Shown piece after piece: positions 24,462 through 38,158 of a DNA stretch of 64,000 nt. Position numbers and translations under genes: made by a program. The notes under the pieces were generated by a model. It was not told where the DNA came from. It searched no databases and saw only the letters and a list, made by a program, of their open reading frames with translations. Source of the stretch: G963663615 sp963663615 (GTDB taxonomy: Bacteria > Bacteroidota > Ignavibacteria > Ignavibacteriales > Melioribacteraceae); assembly GCA_963663615.1 (NCBI GenBank), contig OY760517.1, positions 3,100,001 to 3,164,000 of the forward strand, given 5' to 3'. Position 1 is the stretch's first letter. Each line of letters begins with the position of its first letter.

Positions 24462-25226
24462 TTAGTTGTTTAACAGCTCTGACATTTGTGCATGTATTTT
24501 ACCATTGGAAGCAAGTGTTTCCGTTGAAAATATTGTAATATCCTCATTGGCATAATTTGAAATTCTACCACCAGCTTCTTCAATTAACAAATAACCGGCA
24601 CAAACATCCCACGGGTGTAATCTCGATTCCCAAAAGCCATCAAATATACCTTCAGCAACAAAACAAAGGTCAATAGCCGCCGAACCTAATCTTCTTACCC
24701 CCCTGCATTCGTCAAGCATGGATAAAAAATGCCTTTTGTTCCTTTCGGACTCCTTATCAGTATTATATGGAAATCCGGTAACAATTAAACTTTCCTTCAA
24801 ATCATTCCGATCATTAACATTAATTTTTTCTCCGTTCCTGAAAGCACCTGCACCCTTTTCCGTTGAATACATAACATCACGCATTACATCATAAATTGCA
24901 CCTGCAACAATTTCATCACCTTTGGTTACACCAATTGATACGGAAAAAATTGGTAATCCGTGAGCAAAGTTTGTTGTACCATCAATAGGGTCAATAACCC
25001 AAGTATATTCCGAATCACTTTTATGCTCACCACTTTCTTCGGCAAGAATGGCATGTCCCGGAAATTCCTTCTCAATAAACTCAATAATAGCAGCTTCACT
25101 TTTTTTATCAATTTCGGTAACAATATTAGATTTTGTTCCCTTAAATTCAATTGCAAACCGTTTACCGAATCCCTCTCTTACTATTTCGCCAGCTTCTTTG
25201 GAAATTTCCAATATTTTGTCTATCAT
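24462..25226 (-). CDS. suhB: Inositol monophosphatase family protein
   Basis: 254 aa magnesium-dependent sugar-phosphate phosphatase. The metal sites are visible: EESGEH, the signature WVIDPIDGTTNFAHGLP and the C-terminal HPWDVCAGYLLIEEAGG. The family includes inositol-1-phosphatase, SuhB and some 3',5'-bisphosphate nucleotidases; SuhB/IMPase is closest by motif. ATG at 25226. Divergent from lon. Confidence 0.92.
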   Translation of the reverse strand: MIDKILEISKEAGEIVREGFGKRFAIEFKGTKSNIVTEIDKKSEAAIIEFIEKEFPGHAILAEESGEHKSDSEYTWVIDPIDGTTNFAHGLPIFSVSIGVTKGDEIVAGAIYDVMRDVMYSTEKGAGAFRNGEKINVNDRNDLKESLIVTGFPYNTDKESERNKRHFLSMLDECRGVRRLGSAAIDLCFVAEGIFDGFWESRLHPWDVCAGYLLIEEAGGRISNYANEDITIFSTETLASNGKIHAQMSELLNN

Positions 25227-25383
25227 ATTTAACCAGAATTTGTTATTAATAACATAAACATATCAAAAAATATGCAATGGTAAAAATTAAGGAACTGTAA
25301 AGAGAATTTGTATCATTGTAGCAGCGTTATATATTTAATATATTTACAGGTTTAAAAATAAAAAGAAACTAGAATTAAAGAGT

Positions 25384-27852
25384 ATGGAAGAAGAAAAAAA
25401 AGTAATGAATGACGACTATTCCGTTGTTGACGATATACCGGAAGTTTTACCCGTACTTCCTTTAAGGGACAATGTTATTTTTCCTTATATGATTTTTCCT
25501 GTGCTGGTTGGTAGAGAACAATCTATTAGAGCAGCAAATTATTCGCTGGAAAATTCGAAATATATTTTCCTTGCAGCCCAGAAAAAATCAAATATTGAAG
25601 AGCCGCTTGAAGACGATATTTTCCCTGACGGAACAATTGCCAAGATTATTCAAATTCTTAAGCTGCCTAATGGCTTAATGAAAATTTTGGTTGATGGCAT
25701 TATACAAGGTAAAATTATCAACTTTGTTGAAAACCAGAATTTCTTCGAAGCAAAGGTTGAAGTTGTTTTACCTTCCTCCGAAGAACACAAGGAGCTTAAT
25801 GCTCTTATACGCCAAATGACTACACTGTTCAAGGAATATGTTAAAATTAACCGCTCTGTACCTGCGGAAGCAATTAGTGCTTATGAGAATATTGATGAAT
25901 CCGACAGGAAACTGTTTTATGTAGCGGCAAATATTAACCAGTCAATTGAGGTAAAACAATCAATACTTCAAAAAACCAACTTAAAGGATCAGCTTTTCGC
26001 AATTATCAAAATCCTTAATTCGGAAATTGATATTCTAAAAGTTGAAAAAGAAATTGAATCGAAGGTTCAGGAGAATATTGCCAAAACTCAGCGAAAATTT
26101 ATAATTCAGGAACAGATTCGAATCCTCCAGGATGAGCTTGGAGATGAAGATGAATCATCACCAGAGTTTATTAAATTTCAGGAGAAGATTAAAAAAGCAC
26201 GAATGCCCCGCTACGCTGAGGAAAAAGTTAACGAAGAAATTAATAAACTGAAAAAAACTCCTTCCAATTCTCCAGAATCAACTGTAATCAGAAATTTTAT
26301 TGACTGGATGACCGATGTACCATGGAGTAAAAGGACAAAAGATAAACTCGATATTAAAAACGTTAGAACAATCCTTGATGAAGATCATTTTGGTCTCGAA
26401 AAACCTAAAGACAGAATTGTTGAACATATCGCTGTACTAAACCTCGTAAAACAAATGAGGGGTCAGATTTTATGTTTTGTAGGACCTCCGGGGGTTGGTA
26501 AAACCTCTCTTGGTAAATCTATTGCTCGTGCAATTGGCAGAAAGTTTGTTCGTATCAGTCTTGGTGGTGTAAGAGATGAAGCTGAAATACGCGGGCACCG
26601 TAGAACTTACATTGGTTCGATGCCGGGTAAGATTCTTCAATCCATGAAAAAAGCCGGTACTATAAACCCTGTAATCCTGCTCGATGAAATTGATAAAATG
26701 AGTATGGATTTTAGAGGAGACCCATCTTCGGCAATGCTTGAAGTCCTCGATCCGGAACAAAACTACAGTTTCAATGATCATTACCTTGATGTTGATTATG
26801 ATCTTTCCAAAGTAATGTTTATTACTACTGCAAACGTGCGTCATAATATTCCGCTACCTTTGCAGGACAGAATGGAAATAATTGAACTACCTGGATACCT
26901 TGAGTTTGAAAAGCTTGAAATAGCCAAAAAGTTTATTATCCCTAAACAAATTAAGGCTCATGGTCTCGATAATTACAAAATTGATATACCCGATAAGTGT
27001 ATTCTGGACATAGTAACAAAATATACAAGAGAAGCAGGCGTTAGAAACCTTGAGCGTGAAATTTCAACAGTTCTCAGAAAAACTGCACGCGATATTGTTC
27101 TCGAAAAAGCTAAATCCAACTCGAAAAAAGAGTTAACAAAAGTATTTAAAATTACTACTAAAAAACTTGAAGAGCATCTTGGTGTGCCACGGTTCCGTAC
27201 TTCAAAATCGAACAAAAACAGTACCATAGGCAGCGTTACCGGCTTGGCTTGGACAAGCGTTGGTGGCGAAATTTTAGCTGTTGATTGTAATGTTATGCCA
27301 GGTTCGGAAAAATTAAATATTACCGGTCAGGTTGGAAACGTGATGAAGGAATCTGCTCAAGCTGCACTTAGCTATATACGTGCTAATGCTGAGAGCTTGG
27401 GACTTGAATCTAATTTCTATAAAGGTAAGGAAATACATATTCACTTGCCTGAAGGAGCAATACCAAAAGATGGTCCTTCTGCCGGTATAACATTATCAAT
27501 GGCTATGTTTTCAGCTTTTGCCGGAGTACCAGCCAAAGGTGATGTTGCCATGACAGGTGAAATAACTCTTCGTGGTAAAGTTCTTCCTATTGGCGGATTA
27601 AATGAAAAGCTGATTGCTGCCAAACGAAGCGGAATTAAAACTGTTCTTATACCAAAAGAAAACGAGAAACATCTTAATGAAATTAAAGATGAGGTAAAAG
27701 ACGATCTTAATATTATAAGCGTTGAAACAATTGCCGAAGCACTTCCTCATGTATTCGCAAAATTACCTGAGAAGAAAAAAGCAAAAGCAAAAAAAACTGA
27801 TGAACTTGCAGATACCCAATCGAAAGAAAAGGAATCAGGCACAAATGAGTGA
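25384..27852 (+). CDS. lon: Lon ATP-dependent protease
   Basis: 822 aa cytoplasmic AAA+ serine protease that removes misfolded and regulatory proteins. N-terminal substrate domain about 20-230 (LPVLPLRDNVIFPYMIFPVL). Walker A GPPGVGKTSLGKS about 366-378 and Walker B VILLDEIDKM. The protease domain has the catalytic serine in PKDGPSAGITLS (about 698) and the lysine in EKLIAAKRSG (about 741). A charged C-terminal tail follows. ATG at 25384; a second ATG seven codons in is possible. It overlaps the next gene by eight bases. Confidence 0.98.
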   Translation: MEEEKKVMNDDYSVVDDIPEVLPVLPLRDNVIFPYMIFPVLVGREQSIRAANYSLENSKYIFLAAQKKSNIEEPLEDDIFPDGTIAKIIQILKLPNGLMKILVDGIIQGKIINFVENQNFFEAKVEVVLPSSEEHKELNALIRQMTTLFKEYVKINRSVPAEAISAYENIDESDRKLFYVAANINQSIEVKQSILQKTNLKDQLFAIIKILNSEIDILKVEKEIESKVQENIAKTQRKFIIQEQIRILQDELGDEDESSPEFIKFQEKIKKARMPRYAEEKVNEEINKLKKTPSNSPESTVIRNFIDWMTDVPWSKRTKDKLDIKNVRTILDEDHFGLEKPKDRIVEHIAVLNLVKQMRGQILCFVGPPGVGKTSLGKSIARAIGRKFVRISLGGVRDEAEIRGHRRTYIGSMPGKILQSMKKAGTINPVILLDEIDKMSMDFRGDPSSAMLEVLDPEQNYSFNDHYLDVDYDLSKVMFITTANVRHNIPLPLQDRMEIIELPGYLEFEKLEIAKKFIIPKQIKAHGLDNYKIDIPDKCILDIVTKYTREAGVRNLEREISTVLRKTARDIVLEKAKSNSKKELTKVFKITTKKLEEHLGVPRFRTSKSNKNSTIGSVTGLAWTSVGGEILAVDCNVMPGSEKLNITGQVGNVMKESAQAALSYIRANAESLGLESNFYKGKEIHIHLPEGAIPKDGPSAGITLSMAMFSAFAGVPAKGDVAMTGEITLRGKVLPIGGLNEKLIAAKRSGIKTVLIPKENEKHLNEIKDEVKDDLNIISVETIAEALPHVFAKLPEKKKAKAKKTDELADTQSKEKESGTNE

Positions 27853-28354
27853 TGAAATTAAATTAAATAAATCACTTTCCGATAAAGAAATTTATGAAGC
27901 TCTTCTTCCTCAGGTTGAAGGGCTTCTTGATGAATCGCTTCCAGTTATAACAAATCTTTCAAATTTTAATGCCGCACTATTTAATGCATTCAATAAAATT
28001 AGCTGGTGCGGATTTTATCTTGTAAAAAAAGACCTTCTTGTGTTAGGACCTTTTCAGGGAAATACTGCTTGTACAATTATTAAACCTGGTAAAGGTGTTT
28101 GTGGTACATCCTTTTCCAACAAGGAAACTGTAATTGTTGAGGATGTTGATAAATTTCCTGGACATATTGCTTGCGATTCAGGATCAAAATCTGAAATAGT
28201 ATTGCCTGTTACAAAAAATAACAATATTTTCGGTGTGCTGGATCTGGATAGTTACAGCTATTCTGCATTTAATGATACAGATAAGTTTTACCTTCTCAAG
28301 TTTCTTGAGATTTTGAACAACAAAATAAACCTTGAAGATTTTACACTTTCCTGA
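27845..28354 (+). CDS. Free methionine-(R)-sulfoxide reductase (GAF domain)
   Basis: 169 aa, a single GAF domain of the fRMsr type that reduces free Met-R-sulfoxide. The family motifs are all present: WCGFYLVK, LGPFQGNTACTIIKPGKGVC and FPGHIACDSGSKSEIV. These include the three cysteines used in catalysis and resolution (in NTAC, GVCG and IACD). I chose the ATG at 27845 (MSDEIKLNKS), overlapping the lon stop; the longer frame upstream reads through lon. Repair and proteolysis genes are thus coupled. Confidence 0.9.
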   Translation: MSDEIKLNKSLSDKEIYEALLPQVEGLLDESLPVITNLSNFNAALFNAFNKISWCGFYLVKKDLLVLGPFQGNTACTIIKPGKGVCGTSFSNKETVIVEDVDKFPGHIACDSGSKSEIVLPVTKNNNIFGVLDLDSYSYSAFNDTDKFYLLKFLEILNNKINLEDFTLS

Positions 28355-28366
28355 ACCGGAGAATAA

Positions 28367-30013
28367 ATGAGTTACCTTGTTACTGCCAGAAAATGGCGAC
28401 CACAAATATTTTCAGATGTTGTTGGACAGGAGCATATTACCAAAACACTTAAGAATGCTATTCTTAATAATCGTCTTGCTCATGCTTTTATATTTGCCGG
28501 TCCACGTGGCGTAGGGAAAACTACAACTGCCCGTATTCTTGCAAAGTCACTTAACTGCCTCAATCCGCATGATGGTGAGCCATGCAACAATTGTGAAATG
28601 TGCGATTCATTTAATTCATCCCGTTCACTCGACATTATTGAAATTGATGGTGCTTCAAACAGACGTATCGAAGAAATTCGTACACTACGTGAATCAGTTA
28701 AATATGCGCCAACAAAAGGTAAGTTCAAGGTATATATTATCGATGAAGTGCACATGCTTACAAACGAATCATTCAATGCACTACTTAAAACTCTCGAGGA
28801 GCCACCGGAACATACTATATTTATATTTGCAACCACTGATGTACATAAGGTACCGGCTACAATTATTTCGCGTTGCCAGAGGTTTGATTTCCGCCGTATT
28901 GAACTGCAAACAATTAAAGATTTACTTGCCAGTATAGCCAAAGCAGAAAATATATCAATCGATGATAAATCTTTAACCATTATAGCAAAAAAGGCTGATG
29001 GTGGCTTACGTGATGCCCAGAGTATATTTGATCAGGTTATTGCCTTCTGCGGCAATGAAATAACATCTGACATTCTTACCGAAATGCTTAACCTCATTGA
29101 TGATGAGGTATATTTTACAATATCGGATTCCATATTAAACAAAAACTTTAATTCTGCTTTCGATATTACTACTAAGATATATGAAAATGGCTGGAATTTT
29201 ATTGACTTTATTAACGGCTTAACTGAACATTTCAGAAACATCCTTACCTTTATTGTTAAAAAGGATACAAAACTGATTGAAACTGCTGAATCGTATAAAG
29301 AGCAATACAAAAGTTACGAGGGTAAATTTAGCGAAGGTGATTTACTTAGAATATTAACGCTACTTAATCAGGTTAGTTATGAAATTAAATCAGCACCTAA
29401 CCACCGTATTAAACTTGAAATTACTCTTTGCCAGTTAATAGGACTTGAAAAAAGCGAAACAATTAGCAACTTGTTAGATGTAATCAATAACAACAAAAAG
29501 CTGGAAAGCATTAATGTTACATCTGCAGCTCCCGAGGTAGCTGAAAAAAAAAAGCCTGATGTAACACCTAAACCAAAGCCAATTATACATAAAGCCATTG
29601 TACCACCGGTACAAGAGCAACCCAGGCAAAAAGTAACCAAACCTTTAACAATGAAGGTTATTTCCTATCATTGGAAACCATTTACCAAACATGTTATAGA
29701 AAACACATCAGAATTGCTTTATCAAAGTCTCACAGCCCTCAGACCAAACAAATTTGGTAATAACACAATATCAGTTGAACTCGATCATAAAAGCGACTAT
29801 GACAATCTAAACAACAAAAAAGTACAAAAGAAAATTAAACATTTTGCCAAAGAATACTTTGACGAAGATATCAAATTCGATTTCTACTTCCCCCAAGGCA
29901 AGATAGATCCAAACGACCTTGAATTTATTAATAGCGATGAAGCCAACACCCCACTAATTGAAGCCATAAAAAGCGATCTCGGCGGAAGAGAATATAAACA
30001 ACACGAAGAATAA
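28367..30013 (+). CDS. dnaX: DNA polymerase III subunit gamma/tau
   Basis: 548 aa clamp-loader ATPase. Residues 1-20 (MSYLVTARKWRPQIFSDVVG) and the Walker A GPRGVGKTTTA (about 45-55) are diagnostic. A zinc site of four cysteines occupies about 64-79, and IDEVHMLTNESFNALLKTLE and the SRC sensor motif follow. The tail beyond about residue 370 is Pro/Lys-rich and then globular, as in tau. An A-run at about 29547-29555 (AAAAAAAAA) could allow a programmed frameshift giving a short gamma form, as in some bacteria, but this is untested. 12 bases after the GAF gene. Confidence 0.97.
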   Translation: MSYLVTARKWRPQIFSDVVGQEHITKTLKNAILNNRLAHAFIFAGPRGVGKTTTARILAKSLNCLNPHDGEPCNNCEMCDSFNSSRSLDIIEIDGASNRRIEEIRTLRESVKYAPTKGKFKVYIIDEVHMLTNESFNALLKTLEEPPEHTIFIFATTDVHKVPATIISRCQRFDFRRIELQTIKDLLASIAKAENISIDDKSLTIIAKKADGGLRDAQSIFDQVIAFCGNEITSDILTEMLNLIDDEVYFTISDSILNKNFNSAFDITTKIYENGWNFIDFINGLTEHFRNILTFIVKKDTKLIETAESYKEQYKSYEGKFSEGDLLRILTLLNQVSYEIKSAPNHRIKLEITLCQLIGLEKSETISNLLDVINNNKKLESINVTSAAPEVAEKKKPDVTPKPKPIIHKAIVPPVQEQPRQKVTKPLTMKVISYHWKPFTKHVIENTSELLYQSLTALRPNKFGNNTISVELDHKSDYDNLNNKKVQKKIKHFAKEYFDEDIKFDFYFPQGKIDPNDLEFINSDEANTPLIEAIKSDLGGREYKQHEE

Positions 30014-30450
30014 GATGAGGCAACTCTATTTCATGAATACAAGTCAATAATAGTACCCAAGTAACGTATCTTAAATTCTCACCTTAGAAATATCTAAAGT
30101 AATCATAACCAATACTTTAACAATATATTTAATATACTGTGGGGGCATTGCCGATTTACTTTTAGATTCACAACATCATTACAGGAAAATTATCATTTTA
30201 CCCGAATCGATATATTACCTGACAAATGTTACTTCAAGTATTAAACAATAGATAACATCTAAGACGCTAATACATTCACTATCTCATTCTAATAATACTC
30301 ATCATTTATAATATAAATATTCCATAGCTAATCATCTGCAATGTAAATTAAAGTACTAAAAGAAAGTAAAGGTAAAGGTGAGTTTATATTAAAATAGAAA
30401 TAATAAGGCAAAAGAAAGTTTTTAGAAATGAAAGAGAAAAGAAAGGACAT
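30014..30450. other. Gene-free spacer between dnaX and the rRNA operon
   Basis: AT-rich sequence with no supportable gene, promoter or clear dnaX terminator. dnaX (plus) and the rRNA operon (minus) converge here. Confidence 0.6.
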
Positions 30451-30484
30451 AAAAAAAGCCTCAATCGCGTAGCGAAAGAGGCTT
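30451..30484 (-). terminator. Terminator of the rRNA operon
   Basis: On the minus strand AAGCCTC (30478-30484) pairs with GAGGCTT (30456-30462), followed by a T tract (complement of 30451-30457). The loop contains a smaller TCGC/GCGA stem. It begins about 16 bases after the 5S gene. Confidence 0.85.
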
Positions 30485-30499
30485 CTAAAAATATTAAAT

Positions 30500-30611
30500 T
30501 GGCGGCTACCTACTCTCCCATACAGTTGCCCATATAGTACCATCGGCGTGTAAAGGCTTAACTACTCTGTTCGGAATGGTAAGAGGTGTTTCCCTTTAGC
30601 TATAACCACCA
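30500..30611 (-). rRNA. rrf: 5S ribosomal RNA
   Basis: About 112 bases on the minus strand. It begins GGTGGTTATAGC and ends GAGAGTAGGTAGCCGCC, the ends pairing as helix I. The internal ACCATTCCGAACAGAGTAGT is the conserved loop region. Ends are approximate. Confidence 0.93.
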
Positions 30612-30684
30612 AAAAACTTTTAATCAAAATTAAAGACGATTGGAAGAGAAGAATCATAAAGAATTTTAGAAAAATTAAAATAAT

Positions 30685-33525
<2,841 letters not shown>

Positions 33526-33617
33526 AAAAATTATATCTAAAATAACTTGTGATTCGTTTATAAGTAAAAACTTATTTTTACTCTTCCAATACGTCAAAGA
33601 ACTTATGTAACTAATTG

Positions 33618-33690
<73 letters not shown>

Positions 33691-33744
33691 GGGATAAATT
33701 TTCCCGGCTATTTTGATGAACCTGTTAAATAGCCTAACCAAGTG

Positions 33745-33818
<74 letters not shown>

Positions 33819-33926
33819 ATGGTCATCAATCTTCTGCTGAAATTAGCATATAAAAACATTATATCAAGAACATAAATCATGACAATGGTGAGCAAAGCGC
33901 TAAAGGATAAAGCGGTTACTCTTTAG

Positions 33927-35450
<1,524 letters not shown>

Positions 35451-35550
35451 TAACATACTCTTCAAATTTTGTGTAACGTTTGCTTTATCCTAAAGCCTTC
35501 GCTTTAGTCACTCACCATGTCAATGAACCTATTGTTAAATCAGGACTCAA

Positions 35551-36078
35551 AACTTACATCATATTCACTTAATTGTCAAATAAAATCTTAACAAATTTTT
35601 AATAATTTCGCTGTATTAGCATCTCTCATAACTGAGCCTGACTGACAAAACATTTAAGAACAAGATTTCTAAGTTAAGCATTTTCGACTTTGAAAGTCAA
35701 GTAAAAAATTAAATCATTTCAAAATCTTTTCGCTTACTTAGGAATCAATACTTTCAGAACAATTTGCGATCAACAATTTCAAAAGTCGCAGACTTGAAAA
35801 TTAACATTTTTCATTTTCTTTGTCAAGCATAAAATCATTTGTTTTTGATTTTTCTTTTGTCGTTAAATCAGCATTTCAATAAACACTGCGATTGCTTTAA
35901 CTCAAAAAGTCGCAGACTTGAAAATTAATCATTTTAATTTTCTTTGTCAAGCATAAAATCATTTATTTTTGATTTTCTCTTCTTCGTTGTTTTGATCATT
36001 ACGTTTAGAACATTGTGCTTTCGACTAACTCAAAAAGTCACAGAATTGAAACTTAATACTTTCTCAATTCATTGTCAA
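35551..36078 (-). promoter_or_regulatory. Array of five tandem rrn promoters
   Basis: All on the minus strand, reading toward 16S. P5: TTGACA 36073-36078, TAAGTT 36050-36055. P4: TTGACA 35945-35950, TAATTT 35922-35927. P3: TTGACA 35821-35826, TAATTT 35798-35803. P2: TTGACT 35696-35701, TTAACT 35673-35678. P1: TTGACA 35574-35579, TAAGTT 35551-35556. Every spacer is 17 bases. P3, P4 and P5 share the downstream sequence TTCAAGTCTGCGACTTTT or close variants, showing they arose by duplication. This explains the 770-base gene-free region 35451-36220. Confidence 0.8.
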
Positions 36079-36220
36079 CTCTTTTTTTTACTAACTCAAA
36101 TATTTTTGTTTTAGTTAGTTAATCATCTCGCATTACGTTTTAGAACAGTGCCTTTTAGTTTTCCTTATAAAAAAGCAGACGCGAAATATACGGCTATACC
36201 CTATACATGTCAAACACTTT

Positions 36221-38158
36221 TTAAACTTTTTTATATTTTTTGAATATTAAGGTAAATGTAGCTCCTGCACCCTTCTTGCTTTTTACCCTTATATCTGCTC
36301 CATTTAGCTCACAATACTTTTTAACCAATGCTAATCCTAGTCCATTACCTTCAAACTTTCGTGTATAACCTTGTTCTTCCTGAGTAAACGGATCAAACAG
36401 TTTTGGCAGGTATTCTTCAGATATACCTATACCCGTATCTATTATATCTATATATACTCTTCTTTCATCTTTTCTTAGTTTGGTTTTAATGCTTCCCGTC
36501 TCAGTATATTTGATTGCATTATTATAAAGGTTATCAAATATTTTGGAAACCGCATAGTGATCTGCATATATATAGCACTTTTCTTCACAACAGGTATCCA
36601 TTATCAATTCCAACCCCTTATCTTTTGCTACCAGTTTATACTCAAGATACATTTCCTCCAGTATATCAGAGCATAAATCTATTGCTCTTGGCTTATATTC
36701 AAACGTACCAACTTGCAATTCACTCATATTAAGGAGCAAATCTATGGTTCTTATAATACGGTCGCCCGAATTTTTAATTATCTTAAAGCCGGTTTGAATA
36801 TTTTCATCATCGTAATCATCAAACTCTTCTCTCAATAACCCCAAAAAGCTAAGCATTGTATTAATAGGTGTGCGGATTTCATGACTCATCTGAGCCAGGA
36901 ATTCAGTTTTTAGTCTGTCAGACCTCTCTGCAAGTTCCTTAGCTTGTTCAAGCTCCTTCTCAAACTTCTTCCTTTCATCAATATTCCTGACCACACAAAC
37001 GATTTCCCCACTCTCAAGTTTATTAAGGGATATTTCCTGGTTAAAGGTTTTGCCATTTAGGAGCTTACCCACTGTTTCACCACTCCAATAGCCCTTTTTA
37101 TGAAGAGTTGGTATAGCACTAATCTCCAACCTTCCAATTTCTTCCTGAGGATATAGTTCCCGCCAATTTAATCCTTTCAGCTCCATTTGATCTTCATAAC
37201 CAAATATTTGAGCATAAGATTTGTTAGTATATATATACCTGCTGTCAGGATCCAAAATAGCCATCCCGTCAATTGCCGATTCCATGGCATTTCGATGTCG
37301 CTCAATCTCGGCTTCGTATTTCTTCCGCTCCGAAATATCCTTCGCAAAACCGGCAGCACCAACAATTACATCCTTACTAAAAATTGGGTATAGTTTTATT
37401 TCCATATATCGCAATTCACCACCAAGCGGGAATGCGAGTTCATCCTCAACAATACTACCCTTAAAAACCATCTCGGTTCTATTATATATCCATCCGTCAA
37501 AAACCTGCTTTGCTTCACTATATAGCACAGTGCCTTTTTTAACTTCGATTTGCATAAGGGCTTCGAAGGTACGCTTAAAGTTATTATTAAAAGTAATAAT
37601 TCTGTAATTCGTATCTATTGACCAAATAAGATCGGTTGTATATTCAATAATTGCCTTTAAGTTACCTTCATTTAATTCAAGCTGCTTTGCCGTCTGAACC
37701 CTGTCATTTACATTTCTTATAATTGCTACCGCAAATTTCTCATCAGAAAACTCGCTTACATCTATATTTATCTCAACATAGTTTTGTATGCGATTAAATT
37801 TACTGGAAACCTGGGTAATAATATTAAAAGTGTCTTCGGTAGTTGCCCTGGAAAGGAAACCCTCAAGCGAAAGCCTGTCCTTATAAACAAAAAGATCAGG
37901 GAAATACTTGTTAACCAATCCTATTTCACCAAGCCTAAATAACTCTTCGTCGGTAACGTAAGCTTCAACAATATTGAAAGATTCATGGTCAATAATAAAA
38001 ATTGAATCATGCACCTTCGAAAGCAAAGCATTAAAACGCTCAAGTTTCGATAAATTTTCCTGATATTCTCTAAAATAGGTTTTCCTAACCGAGTTTTGCC
38101 CTAACCCAATTATTTTATTTCTTAAGCTTTTGGAATCATGCTCATAATGCTTCTTCAT
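36221..38158 (-). CDS. Soluble PAS-domain sensor histidine kinase
   Basis: 645 aa with no membrane helix, so cytoplasmic. Three PAS-like domains (about 35-155, 165-285 and 290-405; ITFNNNF and YIYTNKSYAQIFGYE cores, two with the C-terminal DISERKK / NIDERKK cap). A HisKA domain with the phospho-histidine in MSHEIRTPIN (about 421) and a HATPase_c domain follow, with the N box DNLYNNAIKY and G boxes DTGIGI and GNGLGL. No receiver domain. It overlaps the upstream alcohol dehydrogenase gene by 17 bases, so both are made from one transcript. Confidence 0.93.
   Translation of the reverse strand: MKKHYEHDSKSLRNKIIGLGQNSVRKTYFREYQENLSKLERFNALLSKVHDSIFIIDHESFNIVEAYVTDEELFRLGEIGLVNKYFPDLFVYKDRLSLEGFLSRATTEDTFNIITQVSSKFNRIQNYVEINIDVSEFSDEKFAVAIIRNVNDRVQTAKQLELNEGNLKAIIEYTTDLIWSIDTNYRIITFNNNFKRTFEALMQIEVKKGTVLYSEAKQVFDGWIYNRTEMVFKGSIVEDELAFPLGGELRYMEIKLYPIFSKDVIVGAAGFAKDISERKKYEAEIERHRNAMESAIDGMAILDPDSRYIYTNKSYAQIFGYEDQMELKGLNWRELYPQEEIGRLEISAIPTLHKKGYWSGETVGKLLNGKTFNQEISLNKLESGEIVCVVRNIDERKKFEKELEQAKELAERSDRLKTEFLAQMSHEIRTPINTMLSFLGLLREEFDDYDDENIQTGFKIIKNSGDRIIRTIDLLLNMSELQVGTFEYKPRAIDLCSDILEEMYLEYKLVAKDKGLELIMDTCCEEKCYIYADHYAVSKIFDNLYNNAIKYTETGSIKTKLRKDERRVYIDIIDTGIGISEEYLPKLFDPFTQEEQGYTRKFEGNGLGLALVKKYCELNGADIRVKSKKGAGATFTLIFKKYKKV

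Noticed and set aside
35760..36080. Direct repeats near the rRNA operon as a CRISPR or mobile element
   Set aside because: Repeat units of about 120 bases coincide with promoter boxes; there are no spacers, cas genes or terminal inverted repeats.
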